From Bacteroidaceae bacterium (GTDB lineage Bacteria > Bacteroidota > Bacteroidia > Bacteroidales > Bacteroidaceae), in NCBI GenBank assembly GCA_017548165.1, contig JAFYMW010000059.1, forward strand, positions 1-46,796: 46,796 nt of DNA. Direction: 5' to 3'. Below, in pieces: positions 16,745 through 24,140 of the stretch. Each line of letters opens with the position of its first letter. The first letter of the stretch is position 1. The notes under the pieces are model-generated. The model was not told where the DNA came from. It did no database searches and saw only the letters and a program-made list of their open reading frames with translations. Position numbers and translations under genes: made by a program.

Positions 16745-17677
16745 TCAACTCTTAGCGTTCATAAGAATGCTTCGGCATAACTTTTCATGTCTTGTTGTAA
16801 CATAATATCTAACAACTTCCAAGACTGTTATTTCAAACAGTAAATATATCCAAGGAAGGTTGAATCCAATACTCAAGAATAGTACTGCTACGCGTGTGTC
16901 GAAGTTTATGATATTGGTCCATGGCATCAGTGGCTTGCTCCCTTTACAGAAGTCTTCTCGCACTTCTTGTGGAATATTGTCACCATATCTTTCTTGCAGA
17001 CGTGCCATCATCTTGTGGAATTCTGTCACCTGAGCCTCTTGCGATCCAGTGTAGCGGGCATAGAAGTATAAATATAGTTTGTGAAACCACTCCTTGCTAT
17101 TCCACCTCAATGCCTTCATCTCTTTTTTGATTTTGACGGATGAATCTAGCTCAGCTTTGTCGCTTCCCAACAGAAAGAACATATGTATGTTTCTGTAATA
17201 GTCGCCAATGGCACATTGTCTGCCATGGCATCTAAATCCTGCCCATGCTGCCATAATCCATATCCATATTCCCCATTGGGTGTCGGTAAAAGGGATGTTC
17301 TGGTTTTGCATTCTTAGACAAAGGAAAAAATATATTGAGAAGAACCATACATCTCCGCAGAACCCATCCAGAATTCTTCCGATAAGGGTCCTTTTATTGG
17401 TCATACGTGCCAATTGACCATCGGCACAGTCATACCAATTGGCCCATATAAGCAATAACATGCCAACGAGGTTTGTTGTCAGGTCAGTACTATAGAAGAA
17501 CCATCCGCTGGCACCACCAATGACAATGCTAATCAAAGTCACCACCACAGGGTGCACTCCCATCCATTTGAAAAGGCATGCCCAGAGATAACCAGGAGTT
17601 CTTGTTACGTATAGTTCAAATGCTCCCTCTGTATCCTTACTTTTCAGAGTTGCTTTGACGTTGTCTATCAGACTCAT
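16745..17677 (-). CDS. CDP-alcohol phosphotransferase family membrane protein
   Basis: A 310-residue inner-membrane protein with about six hydrophobic segments. The active-site motif is DCADGQLARM, then GRILDGFCGD: the D-x2-DG-x2-AR-x8-G-x3-D core is intact, but the last step is D-x4-D instead of the usual D-x3-D. These enzymes move a phospho-alcohol from a CDP-activated donor onto an acceptor to make phospholipids or related lipids. The long amphipathic insert at about 165-235 is atypical for PgsA or PssA. From memory, Bacteroidales homologues with this WANxYDxADGQ text occur near inositol-lipid genes, so a phosphatidylinositol-phosphate or other unusual head-group synthase is a reasonable guess. 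Three bases separate it from the PdxA-like gene. Confidence 0.8.
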   Translation of the reverse strand: MSLIDNVKATLKSKDTEGAFELYVTRTPGYLWACLFKWMGVHPVVVTLISIVIGGASGWFFYSTDLTTNLVGMLLLIWANWYDCADGQLARMTNKRTLIGRILDGFCGDVWFFSIYFFLCLRMQNQNIPFTDTQWGIWIWIMAAWAGFRCHGRQCAIGDYYRNIHMFFLLGSDKAELDSSVKIKKEMKALRWNSKEWFHKLYLYFYARYTGSQEAQVTEFHKMMARLQERYGDNIPQEVREDFCKGSKPLMPWTNIINFDTRVAVLFLSIGFNLPWIYLLFEITVLEVVRYYVTTRHEKLCRSILMNAKS

Positions 17678-17680
17678 ACG

Positions 17681-18325
17681 CTATCTATTCTTTTTGTCCT
17701 CTCTTTTTTCTATGAATAACTTTGGCAAAGGGTTGTGATGTGCTTCATCGTAACGATTTCTGTTCCAGATGATATCCTTTGCTAAATATATACTTTCTCT
17801 AAACGATTCTGGCGAGAACGGACTGGTACACACCAATTCTCTGCCAGTGGTATATGCAACACCGTGTCCATTGGTCAGTGCTAAAAAGTCCTTTAGTCCT
17901 TGTTCGCTATCCTTTGTCAATATCACATCGTATAACCTATAGTTCTCAGCATCCAGTTGTGTCACTATGCGTGCATGATCTACGTCGAACTCTCTTGCCA
18001 TAGCAAGACGCAACATTTCCAATTGCTGTTCAAAGTCCTCCTCTTCATCTGCAAATGCCATGCGCAAATCGCCCCATACAATCATATTTAGTCCATTAAT
18101 GCTTGCAGGGTTAAGTTTCTCTTCTCCTTCTGCTGGTACAACAAGAATGGCATCTGTTTCGCCTTCTTCCCATTTGTTAAGAGCCTCGTCTATGCCTTCT
18201 TCTCCTTGTTGCTCATATATTGTCTTTGTGCATATTTCGTCCAATAGGATATCTTCAAAAGCGTCAGTTATTATCTCTTGTCCTTTTTGGTCGTAATACA
18301 CTATGCCAATTTTCAATGCATCCAT
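17681..18325 (-). CDS. Short, probably non-catalytic PdxA-like protein
   Basis: A 214-residue protein; PdxA (4-hydroxythreonine-4-phosphate dehydrogenase, pyridoxal phosphate synthesis) is usually about 330-365. Blocks still align with PdxA: LKIGIVYYDQKGQEI at the start, EGETDAILVVPAEGEEKLN, MIVWGDLRMAFA, and a C-terminal block GLKDFLALTNGHGVAYTTGR, ELVCTSPFSPESF and RNRYDEAHHNPLPKLFIEKR. The three metal-binding histidine sites are gone: the TGHTE segment is absent, TTHLPL is replaced by acidic residues, and YHDQG reads KDSEQG. The frame is intact, so the gene is maintained. It lies between a DUF4837 gene and the lipid-enzyme pair, a spot where I recall a full pdxA in Bacteroides. Either a regulator/binding protein or a slowly decaying relic. 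Confidence 0.65.
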   Translation of the reverse strand: MDALKIGIVYYDQKGQEIITDAFEDILLDEICTKTIYEQQGEEGIDEALNKWEEGETDAILVVPAEGEEKLNPASINGLNMIVWGDLRMAFADEEEDFEQQLEMLRLAMAREFDVDHARIVTQLDAENYRLYDVILTKDSEQGLKDFLALTNGHGVAYTTGRELVCTSPFSPESFRESIYLAKDIIWNRNRYDEAHHNPLPKLFIEKREDKKNR

Positions 18326-18356
18326 ATGTTGTTCCTAGTATAGTAGTTATATATTA

Positions 18357-19406
18357 TCACTGCTCATCGCTCACCGTTTTTATTTCTTCCTCTTCCACTC
18401 CAGGTATTATCTCTGCAACGAACTGCTCCTCGGGCAACTTTAGGGTGTAGAGCGAACCTTCTAGTCTGCGGATGAAACCACGCTTCATCTTTTCGGGTGC
18501 GTATACAAAACCCTCAATTACCACCACGCGGTTGTTTTCGGTATCTACACGATGATGGCTAACGTACGGACCACCCATACAATCGTTCTCCATGTACCAC
18601 AATCCGCGCATTTCCATGGCGTATTTTCCATGCACAACAATTGGCTTTACTACAGTGCACAAGGTGTCAGTTTTCATAAACATGTTGTCTTTGGCACCAG
18701 GGATGTTAACCTTCATTACAGAGTCGCGTTTTTCTGTCAAATATTGCTTGTTGAATATTTGGGGACCCTCATAAGGGAAGGAGTACATCACTATACTCAT
18801 CATTCCACCAGCTGTATTGTTGGAAGTCCAAAGGAAATTCTCTCCTTTCTTGTATGATGCCAATTCTTTGGGTACATATGCTTCACAAGAGAAAATCTCT
18901 TTTGCCAATTCGTGTGTAATTTTCGAATTCTCTACCATCAATTCCTTCACCAATCGATTCATCTCCATTTTGGTGAAAAAATCTACGATGTCCTGTCTGT
19001 GGTCTATGCAAAACTGTCGGAAATCCTCCTTGGAGGGTGAGTTTATTGTTAGTACAATCTGTCCTGTTGCATATTTGTCGCGTGCATACTTCATCCTTGT
19101 ACGAGTGAACTGAGTTTTGTCGATGTTCACTATGATGATATTTCTGAATATATTGAGAATTCTGTCGAAATATTTCTTCTCGATTTGCGAAATGCGGAAC
19201 GAACGCTCGCTTTGAGGCAACATGGGTACGTCTGTATCCAATACATCAAAGAGGGCACGACCGTGAGGTGCTTTCCACTCTACAGAATCCATCACCACAA
19301 GAACCTCATAAGGTCTTCCGCTCGCTTTGGGCATAAAGGGTGAATTCTCGCAACTGCTGATTATCATTGCCAGCAAAGGCAACAAGTAATATATTATTTT
19401 TTTCAT
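18357..19406 (-). CDS. DUF4837-family lipoprotein
   Basis: A 349-residue protein with a lipoprotein signal peptide (MKKIIYYLLPLLAMIISSC) and a lipobox Cys at 19. The mature part starts ENSPFMPKASGRPYEVLVVMD and continues with LFDVLDTDVPMLPQSERSF, NIIIVNI and later GLWYMENDCMGGPYVSHHR, the pattern of the DUF4837 family of Bacteroidales. The function of the family is unknown. It lies between rlmN and the PdxA-like gene, a recurrent arrangement in this order as I recall. Its last residues (VSDEQ) are encoded by the 7-bp repeat at 18358-18378. Confidence 0.8.
   Translation of the reverse strand: MKKIIYYLLPLLAMIISSCENSPFMPKASGRPYEVLVVMDSVEWKAPHGRALFDVLDTDVPMLPQSERSFRISQIEKKYFDRILNIFRNIIIVNIDKTQFTRTRMKYARDKYATGQIVLTINSPSKEDFRQFCIDHRQDIVDFFTKMEMNRLVKELMVENSKITHELAKEIFSCEAYVPKELASYKKGENFLWTSNNTAGGMMSIVMYSFPYEGPQIFNKQYLTEKRDSVMKVNIPGAKDNMFMKTDTLCTVVKPIVVHGKYAMEMRGLWYMENDCMGGPYVSHHRVDTENNRVVVIEGFVYAPEKMKRGFIRRLEGSLYTLKLPEEQFVAEIIPGVEEEEIKTVSDEQ
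18358..18378 (-). repeat. Heptamer repeat at the 3' end of the DUF4837 gene
   Basis: Three 7-mers on the + strand: cactgct, catcgct, caccgtt. They encode the final residues VSDEQ and the stop of the lipoprotein. Same consensus as the longer array at 19483-19531. Confidence 0.5.
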
Positions 19407-19482
19407 CGTTGTGTTCTTAATAATTTAACTTCATATTTATCGCTCAGTGAACCAAGGTCTTTTTTAGGAATCAATCTCCTCT

Positions 19483-19531
19483 AACTGTTCACCGTTCACT
19501 GTTTGCTACTCATTGCTCACTATTCACCGCT
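19483..19531 (-). repeat. Heptamer tandem repeat across the rlmN stop
   Basis: Seven 7-mers on the + strand: aactgtt, caccgtt, cactgtt, tgctact, cattgct, cactatt, caccgct. The array starts inside the last codons of rlmN (giving VNSEQ) and runs past the stop into the spacer. Confidence 0.7.
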
Positions 19532-20550
19532 CTTTTCGTATTCAATAGCCCACAAGCTGCCCAAATATCTTGTCCGCGAGAGGCTCTTATTGTTGTTGTC
19601 ACTCCGTGTTGAGTCAAATAGTCTCTCATCCACGTCATAGTTCCTTCTGAAGCACCCTTGAATGGCGTGTCTGGTATCTCGTGGAAGCGTATCAAATTCA
19701 TTCTGCATTCTATGGGAGAGAGTAGACGGATAAGTTCCTTTACATGGCGTGTCGTGTCGTTCAATCCTCCAAACACGATGTACTCGAAAGACAAACGACG
19801 TTGGTGTGTCCAGTCACGCTGTGCAAGTAAAGGAATGAACTCTTCAAGAGAGAAAGCATTCTCGGCAGGCATCATCTCCTTGCGCTCGTTGGCGAACGGA
19901 TTGTGTAGTGATACAGCCAAATGGCATGGACTTTCATCAAGGAATCTCAGCATGCCTTTCTTCACTCCTACCGTACTCACCGTGATACGTTTGGGGCTCC
20001 ATGCCCAACCATCTGGATGCATCAGCAGTTCGGTTACCTTCAGTATGGTGTCTATATTGTCAAACGGTTCGCCTTGCCCCATGAACACGATGTTTGTCAG
20101 TTTGTCTCTTTCTGGCAAGGCGTATATCTGGTTTAGAATATCTGTTGCTGTTAGGTTACCTTGAAATCCTTGACGTCCGGTCATACAAAACTTGCATCCC
20201 ATTCTGCATCCTACCTGACAGCTAACGCATAGTGTGCCACGTTCCTTGTCTGGGATGAAAACACTTTCCACGGTGTGACCCGATAGGGTGGGGAAGAGGT
20301 ATTTTACCGTCCCGTCCACGCTGCGCTTTGTTTCAACGGGTGGCATCAGGCCAATGGTATACAATTCCTCCATAGCACTGCGAGCCTTCTTCGCAATATT
20401 TGTCATGTCAGCAATGGCTGTTGCGTGCTTTTGATATATCCATCCGAACATCTGTTTGGCAGTAAACGAAGGTAATCTTAGATTGTCGGTAACCTCCTTT
20501 AGTTCGTGTATGTTCATCCCCAGTAGGGGCTTAAGTGTTTCCTTATTCAT
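19510..20550 (-). CDS. rlmN: 23S rRNA (adenine2503-C2)-methyltransferase RlmN
   Basis: A 346-residue radical-SAM enzyme from the ATG at 20550 (MNKETLKPLL). The frame extends to 20589, but that stretch contains the promoter, so the inner ATG is chosen. The CxxxCxxC cluster is CRMGCKFC (Cys 115, 119, 122), followed by NIVFMGQGEPFDN, the SAM GEP motif. Near the C-terminus the essential second cysteine is in IWAACGLL. The enzyme methylates A2503 of 23S rRNA, and in some bacteria A37 of certain tRNAs. It heads the long - strand unit; the last residues come from a 7-bp repeat. The predicted transcript start lies only a few bases upstream of the ATG. Confidence 0.95.
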   Translation of the reverse strand: MNKETLKPLLGMNIHELKEVTDNLRLPSFTAKQMFGWIYQKHATAIADMTNIAKKARSAMEELYTIGLMPPVETKRSVDGTVKYLFPTLSGHTVESVFIPDKERGTLCVSCQVGCRMGCKFCMTGRQGFQGNLTATDILNQIYALPERDKLTNIVFMGQGEPFDNIDTILKVTELLMHPDGWAWSPKRITVSTVGVKKGMLRFLDESPCHLAVSLHNPFANERKEMMPAENAFSLEEFIPLLAQRDWTHQRRLSFEYIVFGGLNDTTRHVKELIRLLSPIECRMNLIRFHEIPDTPFKGASEGTMTWMRDYLTQHGVTTTIRASRGQDIWAACGLLNTKRAVNSEQ

Positions 20551-20559
20551 ATCCGTGGA

Positions 20560-20590
20560 CAAAGTTACACCTTTTTTATATAATATCAAA
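20560..20590 (-). promoter_or_regulatory. Promoter of rlmN
   Basis: On the - strand: TTTG (20587-20590), 19 bases, TAACTTTG (20560-20567), matching the Bacteroidota -33/-7 consensus. The start would fall near 20553, almost at the ATG at 20550, implying a very short or absent leader. Confidence 0.7.
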
Positions 20591-20596
20591 ATATTC

Positions 20597-20628
20597 TTTG
20601 GCGGTTAACGATAAATTTGCTAACTTTG
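20597..20628 (+). promoter_or_regulatory. Promoter of the GH109-like gene
   Basis: TTTG at 20597-20600, 20 bases, TAACTTTG at 20621-20628, a full match to the Bacteroidota consensus. The predicted start near 20635 leaves a leader of about 50 bases. Its -33 element is six bases from that of the divergent rlmN promoter. Confidence 0.8.
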
Positions 20629-20686
20629 CCAACGAGAATTTTTAACAAACAATAAGTATTTATTAACCTAATTACAAAGAAAGAGA

Positions 20687-22318
20687 ATGAAACTGAAGAA
20701 TCTTCTTGTTGTTGCTCTTGCTGCTCTCTCTGTTGCAGCTGGTGCTCAGTCCCTTTCTCCCAGCACCAAATGGCATTGGGATAAGGGTACTATCGTAGTT
20801 GAATCTCCTCAGCGTCCCGCTGGTCAGGAGCATGTAATTGGCCTTACTGCACCCAAGATGGAGACTGTACGTGTGGCCTTCGTTGGTCTTGGTATGCGTG
20901 GTCCTTGGGCGGTAATGCGTTTCTGTCACATCCCTGGTGTAGAAATTGTTGCTCTTTGCGACTATGAGGCAGAGCGCGCAGAAAAGTGTCAGGATTTCCT
21001 TCGTAAGGCTGGTTTGAAGCCTGCAGACATTTATTCTGGCGAGAAGGGTTATGAGGAACTTTGCAAGCGTGACGACATTGACCTCGTTTACATCGCTACC
21101 GACTGGAACCACCACTATCCCGTGGCTAAGTTTGCTATGGAGAATGGTAAGCACACAGCTATTGAGGTTCCTTCTGCAATGAATTTGGAACAGTGTTGGA
21201 GCTTGATTGATCTTTCTGAGAAGACTCGTTTGCACTGCTTCATCCTGGAGAACTGCTGCTATGACTACTATGAGATGAACGCTCTGGCTATGGCTCAGGA
21301 TGGTATCTTCGGTGAGATTATCCGTGCAGAGGGTGCTTACATCCACGCTTTGGATGGTTTCTGGGGGTCGTACTGGCAGGATCCTGCTGACAACGACAAG
21401 GACAACCTCCACTGGCGTCTGAAGTACAACCAGGAGAACCGTGGTGACGTTTATGCTACTCACGGCCTTGGTCCCGTTGCTCAGTGCATGGACATTCACC
21501 GTGGCGACCGCTTCACCACTCTCGTTGCTATGGATACCGAGAGCTTCTTCGGTAAGGATTTCGTAGAAAAGAAGACCGGCAAGGAGTGCAAGGACTTCCG
21601 TAATGGTGACCACACTACTACTTTGATGCGTACAGCCAAGGGTAAGGTTGTTGAGATTCAGCACAATGTAATGACTCCCCAGCCCTACAACCGTTTGTTT
21701 AAGCTCACCGGTACCAAGGGTTATGCTACAAAGTATCCCACTCCAGAGTATGCTCTCTCCGGCGATGCTCTCAAGGGTACTGGTGCTCCTCAGATGGACA
21801 ACTTGAACGCTCATGGCTTTATGAATGCCGCTCAGAAGGCTGCCCTCGAGAAGAAGTACTATCATCCCATCCTTACCAAGTATGGTGAGAAGGGTCGTGA
21901 GATGGGTCACGGTGGTATGGACTATATCATGGATGCTCGTTTGGTTTACTGTCTCCAGAATGGTCTTCCTTTGGATATGGACGTATACGACATGGCTGAG
22001 TGGTGTTCACTCGCTGAGTTGGGTGCTATCTCAATGGACAACAATTGTGCTGCTGTTACATTCCCTGATTTCACTCGTGGTTACTGGAATATGGTAAAGG
22101 GTTACAAGCATGCTTATGCTCCTGCTGAGGAAGAAGCTAAGACCGAAGCTGCAGCAGAGGCATATACTGCAGCTCAGAAGAAAGCAACTGCTGACTTTAA
22201 TCTTTGGGCATTGTATGATGCTACAAAGACTGCTAAGAACCCCAAGTCTGCTTTGAAGAAGTACAATGCTGCTGTTGTTAAGGCAGAGAAGGCAATAGCC
22301 AAGCAGTTGGCTAAGTAA
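20687..22318 (+). CDS. Secreted Gfo/Idh/MocA oxidoreductase, GH109-like
   Basis: A 543-residue protein. A Sec signal peptide (LLVVALAALSVAAGAQ) precedes an NAD-binding Rossmann domain starting VRVAFVGLGMRGPWAVMRF at about 65, with VYIATDWNHHYPVAKFAMENG and HTAIEVPSAMN, then a C-terminal dehydrogenase-type domain. GLGMRGP and the length match Bacteroides GH109 proteins, NAD-dependent alpha-N-acetylgalactosaminidases, but the specificity of this copy is inferred. The last 75 residues are an unusual Ala/Lys/Glu helical tail (EEEAKTEAAAEAYTAAQKK). Codon use is strongly biased to C/G-ending codons compared with neighbours, a sign of high expression. It has its own promoter and terminator, so it is monocistronic. 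Confidence 0.8.
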   Translation: MKLKNLLVVALAALSVAAGAQSLSPSTKWHWDKGTIVVESPQRPAGQEHVIGLTAPKMETVRVAFVGLGMRGPWAVMRFCHIPGVEIVALCDYEAERAEKCQDFLRKAGLKPADIYSGEKGYEELCKRDDIDLVYIATDWNHHYPVAKFAMENGKHTAIEVPSAMNLEQCWSLIDLSEKTRLHCFILENCCYDYYEMNALAMAQDGIFGEIIRAEGAYIHALDGFWGSYWQDPADNDKDNLHWRLKYNQENRGDVYATHGLGPVAQCMDIHRGDRFTTLVAMDTESFFGKDFVEKKTGKECKDFRNGDHTTTLMRTAKGKVVEIQHNVMTPQPYNRLFKLTGTKGYATKYPTPEYALSGDALKGTGAPQMDNLNAHGFMNAAQKAALEKKYYHPILTKYGEKGREMGHGGMDYIMDARLVYCLQNGLPLDMDVYDMAEWCSLAELGAISMDNNCAAVTFPDFTRGYWNMVKGYKHAYAPAEEEAKTEAAAEAYTAAQKKATADFNLWALYDATKTAKNPKSALKKYNAAVVKAEKAIAKQLAK

Positions 22319-22334
22319 ATATCTATGACTAAAA

Positions 22335-22357
22335 ATGATTTCATCTCTTGAAATCAT
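22335..22357 (+). other. Perfect hairpin after the GH109-like gene
   Basis: A 9-bp perfect stem (atgatttca with tgaaatcat) and 5-base loop, 17 bases after the stop and before the true terminator. It may protect the 3' end of the mRNA. Confidence 0.5.
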
Positions 22358-22384
22358 ATAAGTCAGAATATACATTCAATAATT

Positions 22385-22420
22385 GAGGATGTGCCTATTA
22401 GGGTACATCCTCTCTTTTTT
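22385..22420 (+). terminator. Rho-independent terminator of the GH109-like gene
   Basis: An 11-bp stem with one G-U pair (gaggatgtgcc at 22385-22395 with ggtacatcctc at 22402-22412) followed by TCTTTTTT. A strong intrinsic terminator. Confidence 0.85.
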
Positions 22421-22899
22421 GCCTATACCACGCTTATAGCTGTGGTAAATGTGTCAGGATATTTTGCCAAAGAATTTTGTATCTGTTGTAGTTATTCTGT
22501 GCTGTCTTCTTATCGCTTGATATGCAGAATTCATTCAATAAGCATGCTTCAGTATGCCGTTTTTTTACAAATTGTCTAAAAAATTACTATATTTTGGGAC
22601 TATTTTTCTTTAAGAAAATTGAAAATAGCACATTAAACTGATATATCGTCTTTGTGGAGAAGTAGTACTTACTTTGCCAAGTAAGTATACTGACTTGAGC
22701 AAGTAACCGCGGTGTTATGGGAAAGTAAGTACATTGACTTCTATTTCTTTGTTTGATGTTGCTTCTGAGAAGTGGATATTGATGTTCGAACAAGATAATG
22801 GTCGTAAACATGCGATTCTCAAGAGATGTTTTGTCATGTTTTTGGAGTTCTCGGGACATTCTTTATCTGCTTACAACCAAATCTCTCTTAGATTGTAAC
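22421..22899. other. Gene-free region with hairpin and AAGTAAGTA repeats
   Basis: About 480 bases between two converging terminators, with no convincing coding frame; the small frames lack family features. It holds a 9-bp stem-loop at 22666-22687 (tacttactt, loop tgcc, aagtaagta) and a near-identical 18-base direct repeat at 22679-22696 and 22723-22740 (aagtaagtatactgactt and aagtaagtacattgactt, 16 of 18 the same). Confidence 0.5.
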
Positions 22900-22938
22900 A
22901 AAAAAATCACGGGAAAGCATTTTGTGCTCTTTCCCGTG
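22900..22938 (-). terminator. Terminator of galE
   Basis: A perfect 10-bp stem (cacgggaaag at 22908-22917 with ctttcccgtg at 22929-22938), followed on the - strand by GATTTTTTTG. It lies about 57 bases after the galE stop. Confidence 0.85.
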
Positions 22939-22994
22939 AAGAATTTTATGACAAAAATAAGTTATCTTATTTGTTGTTTTGTCGCTAAATTGCT

Positions 22995-24011
22995 TTACTC
23001 TTCAAATCCGTTAGGATTGTTCTTTTGCCAGTTCCAACTGTCGCGACACATTTCCTCAATGCCGAATTCTGCCTTCCAACCGAGTTCTGCTTCTGCTTTT
23101 GCAGGATTACAGTAGCATGTGGCGATATCGCCTGGACGACGTGGCTTGAGAGAATATGGTACAGGCACACCATTGGCTTTTTCAAATGCCTTGACAACAT
23201 CAAGAACAGAGTAACCATGACCAGTACCTACATTGTAAATAGCAATGCCTTTCTTTGCAACAATAGCCTTGAGAGCTGCTACGTGTGCACGTGCAAGGTC
23301 AACAACATGAATGTAGTCGCGAACACCAGTACCATCGTGTGTGTCGTAGTCGCTACCGAATACACCAAGCTCTGGACGTTTGCCAACGGCAGTCTGTGTG
23401 ATGTATGGCATCAAGTTGTTGGGGATACCATTGGGGTTCTCGCCGATAGTACCGCTCTTGTGTGCGCCAATGGGGTTGAAGTAGCGGAGCAATACAATAT
23501 TCCATTCGTTGTCTGCCTTCTGTACGTCCATCAAAACCTCTTCAAGCATAGACTTTGTCTGACCATAGGGATTGGTGCAATGTCCTTTGGGGCACTCTTC
23601 TGTGATGGGAATCATTGCGGGATCGCCATATACAGTAGCACTAGAAGAGAAAATCATGTTCTTGCAACCATTCTTGCGCATAACATCAACAAGAACGAAA
23701 GTACCGTTCATATTGTTTTCGTAGTACTCCAAAGGCTTAGCACAACTTTCGCCAACAGCTTTCAAACCTGCAAAGTGGATACATGCATCGAATTTGTGCT
23801 CGTCAAAAACTTTCTGCAAGCCTTCGCGGTCACGGATGTCCACCTTGTAGAATGGAACTTCCTTACCAATAATCTTGGCAACACGCTTCAAAGAAATGGG
23901 AGAAGAGTTGTCAAGATTGTCGACAACAACAGCCTCATGACCAGCCTCGGTGAGTTCAATCAAGGTGTGGCTACCAATGAAACCAGCACCACCAGTGAGA
24001 AGGATTTTCAT
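22995..24011 (-). CDS. galE: UDP-glucose 4-epimerase GalE
   Basis: A 338-residue short-chain dehydrogenase-type epimerase of normal length. The NAD-binding motif is MKILLTGGAGFIGSH. The active site has the serine run FSSSATVYG (122-124) and Tyr149-x3-Lys153 (YGQTK). AGLKAVGES, the FNPIGAH segment and the C-terminal WKAEFGIEEMCRDSWNWQ are typical of GalE. It interconverts UDP-glucose and UDP-galactose in the cytoplasm, feeding surface glycans and galactose use. It stands alone, with its own promoter upstream and terminator downstream. Confidence 0.95.
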   Translation of the reverse strand: MKILLTGGAGFIGSHTLIELTEAGHEAVVVDNLDNSSPISLKRVAKIIGKEVPFYKVDIRDREGLQKVFDEHKFDACIHFAGLKAVGESCAKPLEYYENNMNGTFVLVDVMRKNGCKNMIFSSSATVYGDPAMIPITEECPKGHCTNPYGQTKSMLEEVLMDVQKADNEWNIVLLRYFNPIGAHKSGTIGENPNGIPNNLMPYITQTAVGKRPELGVFGSDYDTHDGTGVRDYIHVVDLARAHVAALKAIVAKKGIAIYNVGTGHGYSVLDVVKAFEKANGVPVPYSLKPRRPGDIATCYCNPAKAEAELGWKAEFGIEEMCRDSWNWQKNNPNGFEE

Positions 24012-24055
24012 TTTTTGTATACTATTTAAAGTTAAATTTTATTTTCTTTCGTCAC

Positions 24056-24086
24056 AAAGTTATACAATCTTTTCTATAATGCAAAG
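24056..24086 (-). promoter_or_regulatory. Promoter of galE
   Basis: On the - strand: TTTG (24083-24086), 19 bases, TAACTTTG (24056-24063). The predicted leader is about 38 bases. Confidence 0.75.
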
Positions 24087-24140
24087 ATTTTGAAGTGATA
24101 TTGTTGGACGTGCCTTGCAAAAAACGTGTTTGGTAGGAAG

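Noticed and set aside
14036-19531. Heptamer arrays as a CRISPR
   Set aside because: The units are 7 bases with no spacers and no cas genes are present.
20672-21910. A 412-codon open frame on the - strand opposite the GH109-like gene
   Set aside because: It is the mirror of a strongly codon-biased gene; its translation is Leu/Val/Thr rich with no family features, and it runs against a promoter-driven + gene.
22391-22579. A 62-codon + strand frame after the GH109-like terminator
   Set aside because: It begins inside the terminator stem and shows no signal, motif or promoter.
23025-24029. A 334-codon open frame on the + strand opposite galE
   Set aside because: Translation has no recognisable domain and an odd Cys/Asn/Val composition; galE on the other strand is certain.
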